Shown one piece after another: positions 35,060-43,530 of a stretch of DNA of 64,000 bases (its first letter is position 1; every line of letters begins with the position of its first letter). Source of the DNA: VXNE01 sp965205735. Lineage in GTDB: Bacteria; Pseudomonadota; Gammaproteobacteria; Pseudomonadales; Azotimanducaceae. Location: the NCBI GenBank assembly GCA_965205735.1, contig OZ242179.1, positions 1,860,001-1,924,000 on the forward strand. The letters run 5' to 3'. Made by a program: the position numbers and the translations under genes. The notes under the pieces are model-generated. The model was not told where the DNA came from. It ran no database searches and saw only the letters and a list, made by a program, of their open reading frames with translations.

Positions 35060-35282
35060 GCGGATAGGACGAATAACCGCTCGAAACGGGATGGTTGCGA
35101 AGTACGGTTGATTGACGGGGCGCTCGGGGGAAGTCTTCGGAGGCGTCCGTTGAACCCGTTGAGGATGTGGCGGTGGACGCTGGAGACGGAAAGGTCGCGC
35201 GAAACGGCGGTTACTTAGGTAACGGTCGCAGCATGGCGTCGGGCGGTCGTTTTCTACGGGAGCCTGTCCTGGTATCGCGCGG
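35060..35282 (-). repeat. IS91-family 3' end, copy D, still attached to its transposase gene
   Basis: GCGGATAGGACGAATAACCG begins immediately after the ISKra4-like remnant and the block runs into the stop codon (TAG at 35254-35256) of the IS91-family transposase. This copy defines what copies A-C derive from. By analogy with IS91, this end would carry the replication-initiation (ori) site. Confidence 0.8.
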
Positions 35283-36767
35283 CGGGGAGCTCTGTGTTGA
35301 GCGGAGGCGCTCTCGCATGGGTGGTTGTGGCTGCCTCGCGAGCACGAACGTGCTCGAGGATCGTGGCGATGACATCGGGATTTTCGATGCGGGCGATGAC
35401 GCGCGGTTTGCCGCCGCACTTGGGGCGGGTCTCGATGTCGATGGCGAAGACGCGTTTCGGGCGCCGCATCCAGGTCATGGGGGCAAGGGGCTTATCCGGC
35501 TTTTCGTGGCGAGGTTTGCGTTTTGGCCACGACGGACTCACGATGCTTGCAATTCGGCGCGAACACGCCGTGGAACCGGGTCGAGGTTCAATCGCGGACG
35601 CGGGACCAACGCCGCCGGGCGGGCGATGAAGTCGAGTGGGTCGAGGACGACGCGGGTGGAGCCGTCGCGAAACGGCTGCTTGAACCGATAGATGACTTGT
35701 CCCCGATCGTTGGTCGAGAGCCGCTCGTTGGCGATGGCGGGCCGTGCGATGTGGCGACAGAGCTTTTCGAGCTTGTCGCGTTGGGCGGCTTCACAGACGG
35801 TGGCGGCGTGGAGCGAAAAGCCCGGCCACCCGGCGAGCAAGGTGGATGGGAAGGGTTCGGGCTGTACCGGGACGGTGCGCGAGGTCAATGCCTTCCTGTC
35901 GGCGTTGGGCCCGATGGCGATCCGGTAGTGGATAGAGGCGCCGACGAGCTGATCGAAAGCCTCACCGGGCTCGAAGTCGAGGTGGTCGCTGTCCGCGTCG
36001 CGCACGAGCGGGCCAAGGCGTTCGAGCAATCGGGCCATCCGCCGGCCGATGGTGTGCAACAGCTTCGTGAGCTCGGCGCGAGTCGGCCGCGGTGCCCGAT
36101 GAAACGTCGGGCGGCGTCCTTTGAAGTCGCACGCCCCGTCGAGAAGGAGCATATGAAAGTGAATGTTGAGGTTCGGCGCCGAACCGAACCGCTGGATCGG
36201 GGTGACCGCACCGGTCTTGGCGCCGGAGGCGACGGTGAACCCCGTCTTTTTGATGAGGCAAGTCGAGATCGCACGGTAGACGACGCCCGGGACCTGGCTC
36301 GGCACTTGCGGCCGGGCGGCGAACAGGAAGCGTAACGGGCAGGGGAAGGTCGGCACCCGCTGCCGGATGGGTTGCTCCGGCGGGACGTGATCGACGAGAT
36401 GCGCGGCCGACTCCACCATCCGACGTGCGCCGCGGGATGGACAAAAGCCGCGTCGCTCGCGCGAAAAGGCCACCAGGTGCTCGTGACGGCGGGCGTCGCA
36501 CTTGACGCGCGGAAACCCGTGTTCGAGCAAGCCGCACTTCAGGTAGTCGTCGAACTCCCGCTGGACGAAATGCGGCGGGGATGCGCCTTCGGCCCCCAGC
36601 CGGGCAAGAAACTTCGGGTGGCAGGTCTCGACGATGCGATAGAGCGGCGTCTCTTCCGGTCGGTGGCGTTTGTGGATGTCGCGGTCGCCACCGCTGGGCG
36701 CGGCATCAGCCCGTCCTTGAGGTGGGCGCTGCCTCGCCAGTTTGCATTTTCTAGACAGAATTGACAT
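35254..36767 (-). pseudogene. IS91-family Y2 (HUH) transposase, frameshifted
   Basis: The first 400 residues are one frame: HKRHRPEETPLYRIVETCHP, an N-terminal zinc-binding region, LIKKTGFTVASGAKTGAVTP, the HUH motif in NLNIHFHMLLLDGA, then RLSTNDRGQVIYRFKQPFRDG and LDFIARPAALVP. After PRLNL the family sequence continues in a second frame (TRFHGVFAPNCKHRE) and then a third (PLAPMTWMRRPKRVFAIDIE through ARYQDRLP, stop at 35254). Two frameshifts make it a probable pseudogene. A second copy lies at 40845-41938. Confidence 0.85.
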
Positions 36768-36788
36768 ACATCAATATCGTCGTATAGT
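36761..36788 (+). promoter_or_regulatory. sigma-70-type promoter for the AAA/STAND operon
   Basis: TTGACA at 36761-36766 and TATAGT at 36783-36788 with a 16-bp spacer, 44 bp upstream of the chosen ATG. It is the best promoter match in the region and lies right at the 5' edge of the divergent IS91-family transposase. Confidence 0.7.
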
Positions 36789-36831
36789 TATTTATCCGGC
36801 AACTCTGTTTTACAACAAAATTGATGTGCAA

Positions 36832-38061
36832 ATGGACCAGATGCCCGAATTCTATACCGGGGCTCCCATCGACCCTGTTGACCTGCGATTTCGCGGTGCG
36901 TTTCTGAGGGAACTCTGGCAAACGTTGCGCGCCGGGCATGTGGTACTGACGGCACCCCGACGAACCGGCAAAACCAGCGTTATGGACCACATGCGTGACC
37001 ATCCCGAAAACGGATTCTCGGTGGTTTCGATCAATACCCAGGATCTGACCCATCCAGCCGACTTCTTCCAAGTGCTGATCGATGCATTGCATGATGGGCA
37101 CCCGAACTTCGTCCGCGACCAACTTGCTGCAGGTTGGGGGCTCGTGAATGGTGTGCTTGGAAGGATCGATGAAATTGGAGTAGGAGGTTTCAAACTCGCG
37201 CTACGCCAAGGCGCCCCCGATTGGCGCGAAAACTGGCGACACCACGGTGACCGGTTTCTCGCCCAAGCACGCAAAACCTGCGTGCCTATTCTGTTCATCG
37301 TCGACGAATTTCCCGACATGCTGCTCAACCTGTCCCGGCAAAACGAACCCTTGCTGCGCGAGTTCCTCGGCTGGTTTCGCACCCAACGGCTAGGCCCCGC
37401 ACCGGCCAGAGACTCAATTCGTTGGCTGGTTGGCGGCTCGGTCAACTTGGCATCGACTCTCGACGCGCTCGGGCTGGTAGATCTCATCAACGACCTTGAA
37501 GACATGCCTCTGCCTCCGCTCTCCGACGGAGACATTGGAACCTTCGTGAACGATATGCTAGGAGGGCGAGGCGTCCCATTTGAAGAAGACGTTTCGGAAC
37601 GGCTAATCGTTCGCCTGGGCCGTCCCATCCCGCTGTTCATGCAGATGCTTACCCAGGATCTCTACCGGTTGTGGAAACGTGAGCATCGCAAAATCCTAGC
37701 CTCGGATGTCGATGCCGTGTTCGACGCGCTCATTGTCAGTTCCGGCGCCCGCACCCGACTACAACACTTCCATTCGCGGATACGGCAATACTACAAGGAC
37801 CCGGAGCGTTCGATTGCCCCTGCCTTGCTCGGCCAGATCAGCATGTCCGCGTCAGGGCTGCGGCGTGAAACGCTGTTGCAGGAAACGGAACGCCTGCTGG
37901 CGGACCTTGGCCTCGAACTTCCGTCGCATGAACGCAAACAACTATTCAATCGCCTATTGCTCGACCTCGAGAACGATTTCTACATCGTCGAAATCGAAAA
38001 TTCCAAATACGATTTCGCCAGCGGGGTGCTGAAGTTGTGGTGGAGGAAATACTATGCCTGA
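36832..38061 (+). CDS. P-loop ATPase, first gene of a two-ATPase operon
   Basis: About 409 residues from ATG 36832 (the upstream extension overlaps the promoter). Walker A: LTAPRRTGKTSVMDHM (about 45); Walker B: ILFIVDEFPDML (about 162); a sensor-like RWLVGGSVNL; then a C-terminal helical/winged region ending DFYIVEIENSKYDFASGVLK and LWWRKYYA. The fold is that of archaeal-type/STAND ATPases (AAA_14/Arch_ATPase-like). There is no nuclease, protease or TIR motif. It overlaps the next gene by 8 bp. I do not recognise a named family; an immune sensor or regulator role is inferred from partner and context. Confidence 0.85.
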   Translation: MDQMPEFYTGAPIDPVDLRFRGAFLRELWQTLRAGHVVLTAPRRTGKTSVMDHMRDHPENGFSVVSINTQDLTHPADFFQVLIDALHDGHPNFVRDQLAAGWGLVNGVLGRIDEIGVGGFKLALRQGAPDWRENWRHHGDRFLAQARKTCVPILFIVDEFPDMLLNLSRQNEPLLREFLGWFRTQRLGPAPARDSIRWLVGGSVNLASTLDALGLVDLINDLEDMPLPPLSDGDIGTFVNDMLGGRGVPFEEDVSERLIVRLGRPIPLFMQMLTQDLYRLWKREHRKILASDVDAVFDALIVSSGARTRLQHFHSRIRQYYKDPERSIAPALLGQISMSASGLRRETLLQETERLLADLGLELPSHERKQLFNRLLLDLENDFYIVEIENSKYDFASGVLKLWWRKYYA

Positions 38062-40534
38062 GCCGCCCCTCAATACGAACATCGGGCTGTACCGGTCGGG
38101 CGTGACCAGTCCGGAGCGCTTGCGCCGAACCAGCGTCGGGCGTCAACACCTGCTCGACAACGCCATCGAATCCTTGCGAAATTCCTTGGGCAGAAAGTCG
38201 AAACATCACATGTTGTTTGTCGGCCCGCGCGGAATTGGCAAGACCCACCTGCTCTCATGCATTGAAGACGCTGTTCGATCGGACAAAGCACTAAGTGCGA
38301 GGGCGGTGGTTGTGCGATTCCCGGAGGAATCGAATCGGACGCGTTCCTTCGCCGACTTCCTGATCGGTCTTTGTCGAATTTTGAAAGATGTCTTCGAAGA
38401 CGAGCCGATATGGTCGGACTTGTTTGCCGACGTGGAAACCGAGGAAGACAACGACACTGTAGTCGACACACTCGTCCCCGCAATCCGCGAACAGAATCGC
38501 CGGTGCAATCGCACGATGCTCGTGATGCTCGAAAATCTGGGAGAAATCTTTACCCGGCAAATCCGTAGCAAGGATGACATCGCCTCACTACGGAAGTTCC
38601 TAATGGCCGACAATGGCTGCCTGCTGTTGGCCACCGCACCGATGCACTTCGACGGAATCACCGACATACGGCAACCGTTTTACGACTTCTTTGACATTCA
38701 GATCCTGGACAACTTGAGCTTTGAAGAATCCGTTGAAGTCATCCGGCTGAATCTGCAGTGGGATGAACGAAAGGATATTCTCGATACGTTTGATGACTTG
38801 CGTCCTCGTTTCCAAGCCCTCTATCGAATGACGGGGGGAAACCCACGACTGACGATGATGCTCTACGAATTGATCGCCCAGGAATCGGTCACCGGCGTAC
38901 AGGACCAATTCCACCTGCTGCTCGACAGGATTTCGCCGTTCTATCAAGGACGACTGAACGACCTGCCGCCCGGCCAACGCGCGCTACTGGAATGCCTGGC
39001 CGGCATGCGCGACCAGGAAAAGACGCCGGCCGCAATCGCTGCACGAATGCGCATGAGCCAGCAGGAAACTTCCTCACTGCTGAAACGCCTCTCCGATGCC
39101 CACTACCTTCGCTCAACCCAGAACCCGCGAGACAAACGCTCGCATCTTTACACGATTCGCGAGGGGTTCTTCGATATCTGGCTCGCAATGAACCTTTCCC
39201 GCGGTGCGCGCAAACGTCTGCCGTTTCTGCTCAAGTTTTTCAACCTCTTCTACCCGAGCATCGACGCGCGAGAAGAAAAACGGCGTCTACTGCGCGGAAA
39301 AGTCGTCCAAGATGGGAATTTCGATGCGGAAAAGGCCCTCGATTACCTGAGTGAAATCGGCGACGCCAAGGAAAAGGCGATCGCGAAGTTCAGTATGGCT
39401 AGGCTCTACGCCTCCCGTGGAGTTGCCGAACAAGTAGTGAACTACATACTCGAAGCCGCACCGTTGGCTGGTGACGCCGTAAGCCAATCTATTGCTCGCA
39501 TCATTACAAGCACCCCGTCCGCTCGCGACTATCTTTCAGAAGTTGAGGAAATGATCGCATGCTGGGAAATGCACCGAAGCGGTGAACTAGAAGAGTTCGC
39601 CTACCGGCTTACGGAGATGGGCAAAACGCTTACGCTGCGCACGTTCTCCGAGACGAAACTCTCATTCCTCCAAGATTCGCTTGAAAGCATGGGCGATGGC
39701 AAAGAACGAATCCGGCAACGCCTCAGAATCGCCGCGATATTGAAGGAACTCGCACGATTGGAGGACTCTGAGGATCAATTGCGCCCCGCCCTTGCCGAGG
39801 CGACCGCTATCGCCGATACCGGCCTTATAGCATGGGCTTCGAACGACTTGGCCGCATTGCTGCACGACACCCAGGGGATCGATGAAGCTGAACCCATATT
39901 GCGCAGAGCGCTGGACATAAGTGAAGCCGCCTACGGCAAACAGCACCCAATCTTGTCACCGTTGCTCAATAAGTTGGCGTTTCTGCTACATGACGCCAAC
40001 CGAAACGAGGAAGCTGAGACGCTATTGCGCAGAGCACTGGAAGTCGATGAGGTCAGCTTCGGCAATGAACACTCGAATATGGCGATAGTCTTGAACAATT
40101 TGGCAATTTTTCTGCACAGAACCAATCGGATCGAGGAAGCTGAGTCACTGTTGCGGAGAGCGTTGGCGATCAATGAGTCCGCCTTCGGTGCCCAACACCG
40201 GACCATGGCACCTATTTTGAGCAACCTGGCGCGATTGCATCGTGACACCAATCGGATGGAGGAAGCCGAGCAACTCGCGCGCCGTGCCTTGGAGATCGAT
40301 GAGGCTGCGTTTGGCACCCAACACCCGATCGTGGCGGCCGATTTAATTAACTTGTCGATACTGCTACACGGAACCAAACGGGAGGAGGATGCTAAATTGC
40401 TGATAAAGCGAATGGTCAACGTATTGGAATCTTTCGGTTTGGAAAGCGGAAATGCACGGCCCAAGTCCTATCGCGTGAGCCTGGGCCACAAGATCTTGCA
40501 GCGGTCGATGGGAACATTTGATCTGGACCAATAG
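38054..40534 (+). CDS. STAND-type ATPase with winged helix and C-terminal TPR sensor
   Basis: An 826-residue protein. P-loop GPRGIGKTHLLSC (about 58-70); the Walker B strand reads TMLVMLENLGEIF, with Glu-Asn where Asp-Glu is usual; a winged helix (about 310-360, TPAAIAARMRMSQQETSSLL); a helical linker; and five 42-residue TPR units (about 590-800) of the form LLRRALEIDEAAFG with QHP separators, like the kinesin-light-chain type repeats of NB-ARC/TPR receptors. STAND proteins with such sensors oligomerise on ligand binding. There is no obvious effector domain, so the first gene or an unknown region may supply output. Translation is coupled to the upstream ATPase. Confidence 0.87.
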   Translation: MPEPPLNTNIGLYRSGVTSPERLRRTSVGRQHLLDNAIESLRNSLGRKSKHHMLFVGPRGIGKTHLLSCIEDAVRSDKALSARAVVVRFPEESNRTRSFADFLIGLCRILKDVFEDEPIWSDLFADVETEEDNDTVVDTLVPAIREQNRRCNRTMLVMLENLGEIFTRQIRSKDDIASLRKFLMADNGCLLLATAPMHFDGITDIRQPFYDFFDIQILDNLSFEESVEVIRLNLQWDERKDILDTFDDLRPRFQALYRMTGGNPRLTMMLYELIAQESVTGVQDQFHLLLDRISPFYQGRLNDLPPGQRALLECLAGMRDQEKTPAAIAARMRMSQQETSSLLKRLSDAHYLRSTQNPRDKRSHLYTIREGFFDIWLAMNLSRGARKRLPFLLKFFNLFYPSIDAREEKRRLLRGKVVQDGNFDAEKALDYLSEIGDAKEKAIAKFSMARLYASRGVAEQVVNYILEAAPLAGDAVSQSIARIITSTPSARDYLSEVEEMIACWEMHRSGELEEFAYRLTEMGKTLTLRTFSETKLSFLQDSLESMGDGKERIRQRLRIAAILKELARLEDSEDQLRPALAEATAIADTGLIAWASNDLAALLHDTQGIDEAEPILRRALDISEAAYGKQHPILSPLLNKLAFLLHDANRNEEAETLLRRALEVDEVSFGNEHSNMAIVLNNLAIFLHRTNRIEEAESLLRRALAINESAFGAQHRTMAPILSNLARLHRDTNRMEEAEQLARRALEIDEAAFGTQHPIVAADLINLSILLHGTKREEDAKLLIKRMVNVLESFGLESGNARPKSYRVSLGHKILQRSMGTFDLDQ

Positions 40535-40746
40535 GCAACGTCAATCGAGTTGCCGATTCGATTCCTACGCGGCGTCGCATCGGAGGAAACCGACGCACCT
40601 GCCTCGACACAGGTCTGGCCGGTCAACGACGCGATAACGCTCTCCACCACCGATTCCGCCTCGGCGCGCATCTCTTCATCGGTAGCACCCTGAACGGGGT
40701 GGGCAACGAACGAGAGCTATTGTCAAATCTGGTGTACGGGGGTTGG
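40535..40746. other. operon downstream region with unassigned coding remnant
   Basis: On the minus strand about 40560-40690 reads ATDEEMRAEAESVVESVIAS, which looks like true protein but is too short to place. It ends near the STAND gene stop. It may be a remnant of a transposase or of the gene replaced by the IS91 element. Confidence 0.35.
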
Positions 40747-40845
40747 TCATGCGGCGGCTCCGCTGCCCTCGATAACCTCGGTGCCGTCGTCGAACTTCAC
40801 GCCCTCGATCACCTTCCCGAGCTGGCGGAAGCCGCGTAGTCGCCG
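40747..40845 (-). pseudogene. IS256-like transposase C-terminal remnant
   Basis: The minus frame reads RGFRQLGKVIEGVKFDDGTE then VIEGSGAAA and a TGA at 40747. This resembles the extreme C-terminus of IS256-family (mutator) transposases. It is fused directly to the truncated IS91-family transposase, marking a recombination or one-ended insertion point. Confidence 0.45.
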
Positions 40846-41938
40846 CCAGGCGGGCGATGAAGTCGAGTGGGTCGAGGACGACGTGGGTGGAGCCGTCGCG
40901 AAACGGCTGCTTGAACCGATAGATGACTTGTCCCCGATCGTAGGTCGAGAGCCGCTCGTTGGCGATGGCGGGCCGCGCGATGTGGCGACAGAGCTTTTCG
41001 AGCTTGTCGCGTTGGGCGGCTTCACAGACGGTGGCGGCGTGGAGCGAAAAGCCCGGCCGCCTGGCGAGCAAGGTGGATGGGAAGGGTTCGGGCTGTACCG
41101 GGACGGTGCGCGAGGTCAATGCCTTCCTGTCGGCGTTGGGCCCGATGGCGATCCGGTAGTGGATAGAGGCGCCGACGAGCTGATCGAAAGCCTCACCGGG
41201 CTCGAAGTCGAGGTGGTCGCTGTCTGCATCGCGCACGAGCGGGCCAAGGCGCACGAGCAAACGGGCCACCCGCTGGCCGATGGTGTGCAACAGCTTCGTG
41301 AGTTCGGCGGGAGTCGGCCGCGGTGCCCGATGAAACGTCGGGCGGCGTCCTTTGAAATCGCACGCCCCGTCGAGAAAGAGCATATGAAAGTGAATGTTGA
41401 GGTTCAGCGCCGAACCGAACCGCTGGATCAGGGTGACCGCACCGGTCTTGGCGCCGGAGGCGAGGGTGAACCCCGTCTTTTTGATGAGGCAAGTCGAGAT
41501 CGCACGGTAGACGACGCCCGGGACCTGGCTCGGCACTTGCGGCCGGGCGGCGAACAGGAAGCGTAACGGGTAGGGAAAGGTCGGCACCCACTGCCGGATG
41601 GGTTGCTCCGGCGGGACGTGATCGACGAGATGTGCGGCCGACTCCACCATCCGACGTGCGCCGCGGGATGGACAAAAGCCGCGTCGCTTGCGCGAAAAGG
41701 CCACCGGGTGCTCGTGACGGCGGGCGTCGCACTTGACGCGCGGAAACCCGTGTTCGAGCAAGCCGCACTTCAGGTGGTCGTCGAACTCCCGCTGGACGAA
41801 ATGCGGCGGGGATGCGCCTTCGGCCTCCAGCCGGGCAAGAAACTTCGGGTGGCAGGTCTCGACGATGCGATAGAGCGGCGTCTCTTCCGGTCGGTGGCGT
41901 TCGTGGATGTCGCGGTCGGCACCGCCGGGTCGAAGCAA
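40845..41938 (-). pseudogene. IS91-family transposase, second copy, 3' truncated
   Basis: About 95 percent identical by eye to the copy at 35254-36767 (HERHRPEETPLYRIVETCHP, NLNIHFHMLFLDGA, RLSTYDRGQVIYRFKQPFRD). Homology stops at LDFIARLAA where an IS256-like tail begins, so the C-terminal zinc ribbon and the 3' element end are missing. It has the same orientation as the first copy and together they bracket the AAA/STAND operon. Confidence 0.85.
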
Positions 41939-42251
41939 TCCTCACAGCCCGCATCAGCCTGGGTCGATAAGGCTGGAAGACGCCGGACAACGTGTCTGTC
42001 GGCGTGGGCTGTCCCTGGATGGCGGCGTCGAGCGCGATTTGATGTGGGAATATTGCTAACGAGCCCTGGTGCCTACAAGCTCCCACTCTTCGAGGATTCG
42101 TTCCACCTGCTCCTGCACCGTGCGCACGGCTGCGTAGTCCCGAGTCACGTGGCAGCCCGCAGACAGACGAGTCTCGATGGTCAAGGTCGAGGCGGTGATA
42201 CGTTTTGGAAGGGCAACGCACGCCCCATTGGCGCGACCCGTTCGCGTGACG
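41939..42251. other. spacer between IS91 copy 2 and the DUF4143 ATPase gene
   Basis: A possible minus-strand coding remnant ends at 42056 (TRLSAGCHVTRDYAAVRTVQ then EQVERILEEWELVG); it has protein-like composition but no start and no family I recognise. No other gene is seen. Confidence 0.35.
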
Positions 42252-43436
42252 TCAGCCGAGGAACCAGGGCAGCACGTCGAATCCCTTGATTCGAAACCGC
42301 GTCTTGCCGCCGTGGACAAGCAGTCCGCCGGTGGTCGGGTTATCTGGAAGGCCCGTCCACCGCTCCAGGTTCTGCACCGCGTCGGCGGGAACGGTCTCCC
42401 CGGATTTGACTTCCACGGGGACGAGCCTGTCGCCCAGGTCGATCAGCGCATCGATCTCGCGACCGGTCGCATCGCGCCAAAAGTAGATCGGCGCCTCGCG
42501 GCGGCGATTGGCGAAACTCTTGATGAGTTCAGAGACGACGAACGACTCGAAGATCGCTCCCCGCAGCGGGTGTCGCGCCAGCGTGTGGGCATCCGGGATG
42601 TCGAGGAGATAGCAGACAAGCCCGGTGTCCAGGAAGTGCAGGCGAGGTCGTTTGCGCAGGCGCTTGCGGAAGTTGGCGTAGTGCGGCGGCAGCGTAACAG
42701 CCAGATACCCGATCTCGAGGACATTGAGCCACCGACGAGCGGTCTGCTGGCCCACGCCGACATCGCCCGCCAGCCGGCTCAGGTTCAGTTCCATCGCGGT
42801 GCTGGCGGCCGCCAGCCGGACAAAATTCTCGAAAGCGCGCAGGTCGGACACCGCCAGGACTTCGCTGAGATCGCGTTCGACGTAGGTTCGGAAGTAGTCG
42901 CCGAGCCACTCGCGAGGCGACAGGTTCCGGTCGTGTATCCGCGGATAGAATCCTCGAAACAGGGTCTCCCAGCGGTCGGCGTCGGGCACCGCTACGGTCG
43001 CCTCCGGCAACCGCGCGGGATCGAACAGGTCTCTCTCAAGCAGCTCCGGCAACGAGAACGGAAAGAGGCGCAGCAACGCGCTGCGACCGGCGAGCGTCTG
43101 CGAGACCGATTCCATCAGCAGCAGATTTTGCGAACCCGTGAGGACAAATCGCCCGGGGCGGGGATCCTCGTCGACGAAGACCTGTATGTACGACAACAGG
43201 TCGGGCGCCCGCTGTATCTCGTCGATGACCAAGTCGTTTTCCGAAGCAAGGAAACCGCGAGGATCCTCAATGGCTCGCGACCTGACATCGGGAGCTTCAA
43301 GGGAGACATACTCGTGGTCGGGGAACAGCATCTGGCAGAGGGTCGTCTTGCCGGATTGCCTCGGCCCCATGAGCGTCACGACGGGATTCTGGGCGGCTGC
43401 GGACAGCACGGATTCCGACAAGTGGCGGGCGAGCAT
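42252..43436 (-). CDS. AAA ATPase with DUF4143 (intact copy)
   Basis: A 394-residue protein. Walker A: TLMGPRQSGKTTLCQMLF; Walker B: NDLVIDEIQRAPDLL; sensor: RFVLTGSQNLLLM; RLFPFSLPEL; then the C-terminal DUF4143 domain with a PD-(D/E)XK-like end (FWRDATGREIDALID, LVPVEVKSGE). These ATPases are common, patchily distributed accessory genes often linked to mobile or conflict loci; biochemical role is unclear. CGGGAGAA precedes the ATG. A long palindrome upstream is a likely operator. A truncated near-identical copy lies at 21457-22180. Confidence 0.92.
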   Translation of the reverse strand: MLARHLSESVLSAAAQNPVVTLMGPRQSGKTTLCQMLFPDHEYVSLEAPDVRSRAIEDPRGFLASENDLVIDEIQRAPDLLSYIQVFVDEDPRPGRFVLTGSQNLLLMESVSQTLAGRSALLRLFPFSLPELLERDLFDPARLPEATVAVPDADRWETLFRGFYPRIHDRNLSPREWLGDYFRTYVERDLSEVLAVSDLRAFENFVRLAAASTAMELNLSRLAGDVGVGQQTARRWLNVLEIGYLAVTLPPHYANFRKRLRKRPRLHFLDTGLVCYLLDIPDAHTLARHPLRGAIFESFVVSELIKSFANRRREAPIYFWRDATGREIDALIDLGDRLVPVEVKSGETVPADAVQNLERWTGLPDNPTTGGLLVHGGKTRFRIKGFDVLPWFLG

Positions 43437-43464
43437 GGACGGAGATTCTCCCGACCCAATACGC

Positions 43465-43503
43465 TAATGTCAAATTGATGATCAAATCATCAATCTGACA
43501 TTA
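43465..43503. promoter_or_regulatory. 39-bp palindromic operator upstream of the DUF4143 ATPase gene
   Basis: Arms TAATGTCAAATTGATGAT and ATCATCAATCTGACATTA are complementary at 17 of 18 positions around a 3-bp centre. It lies 29 bp upstream of the ATG and is AT-rich amid high-GC DNA, as expected for a repressor site overlapping the promoter. Confidence 0.7.
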
Positions 43504-43530
43504 CGCGAAGCATCGAAAACTTCGCCCAGG

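Noticed and set aside
42177..43478. Long plus-strand frame opposite the DUF4143 ATPase gene (433 codons)
   Set aside because: It is antisense to a gene with clear Walker motifs; the same shadow appears at the truncated copy. High GC content explains the open frame.
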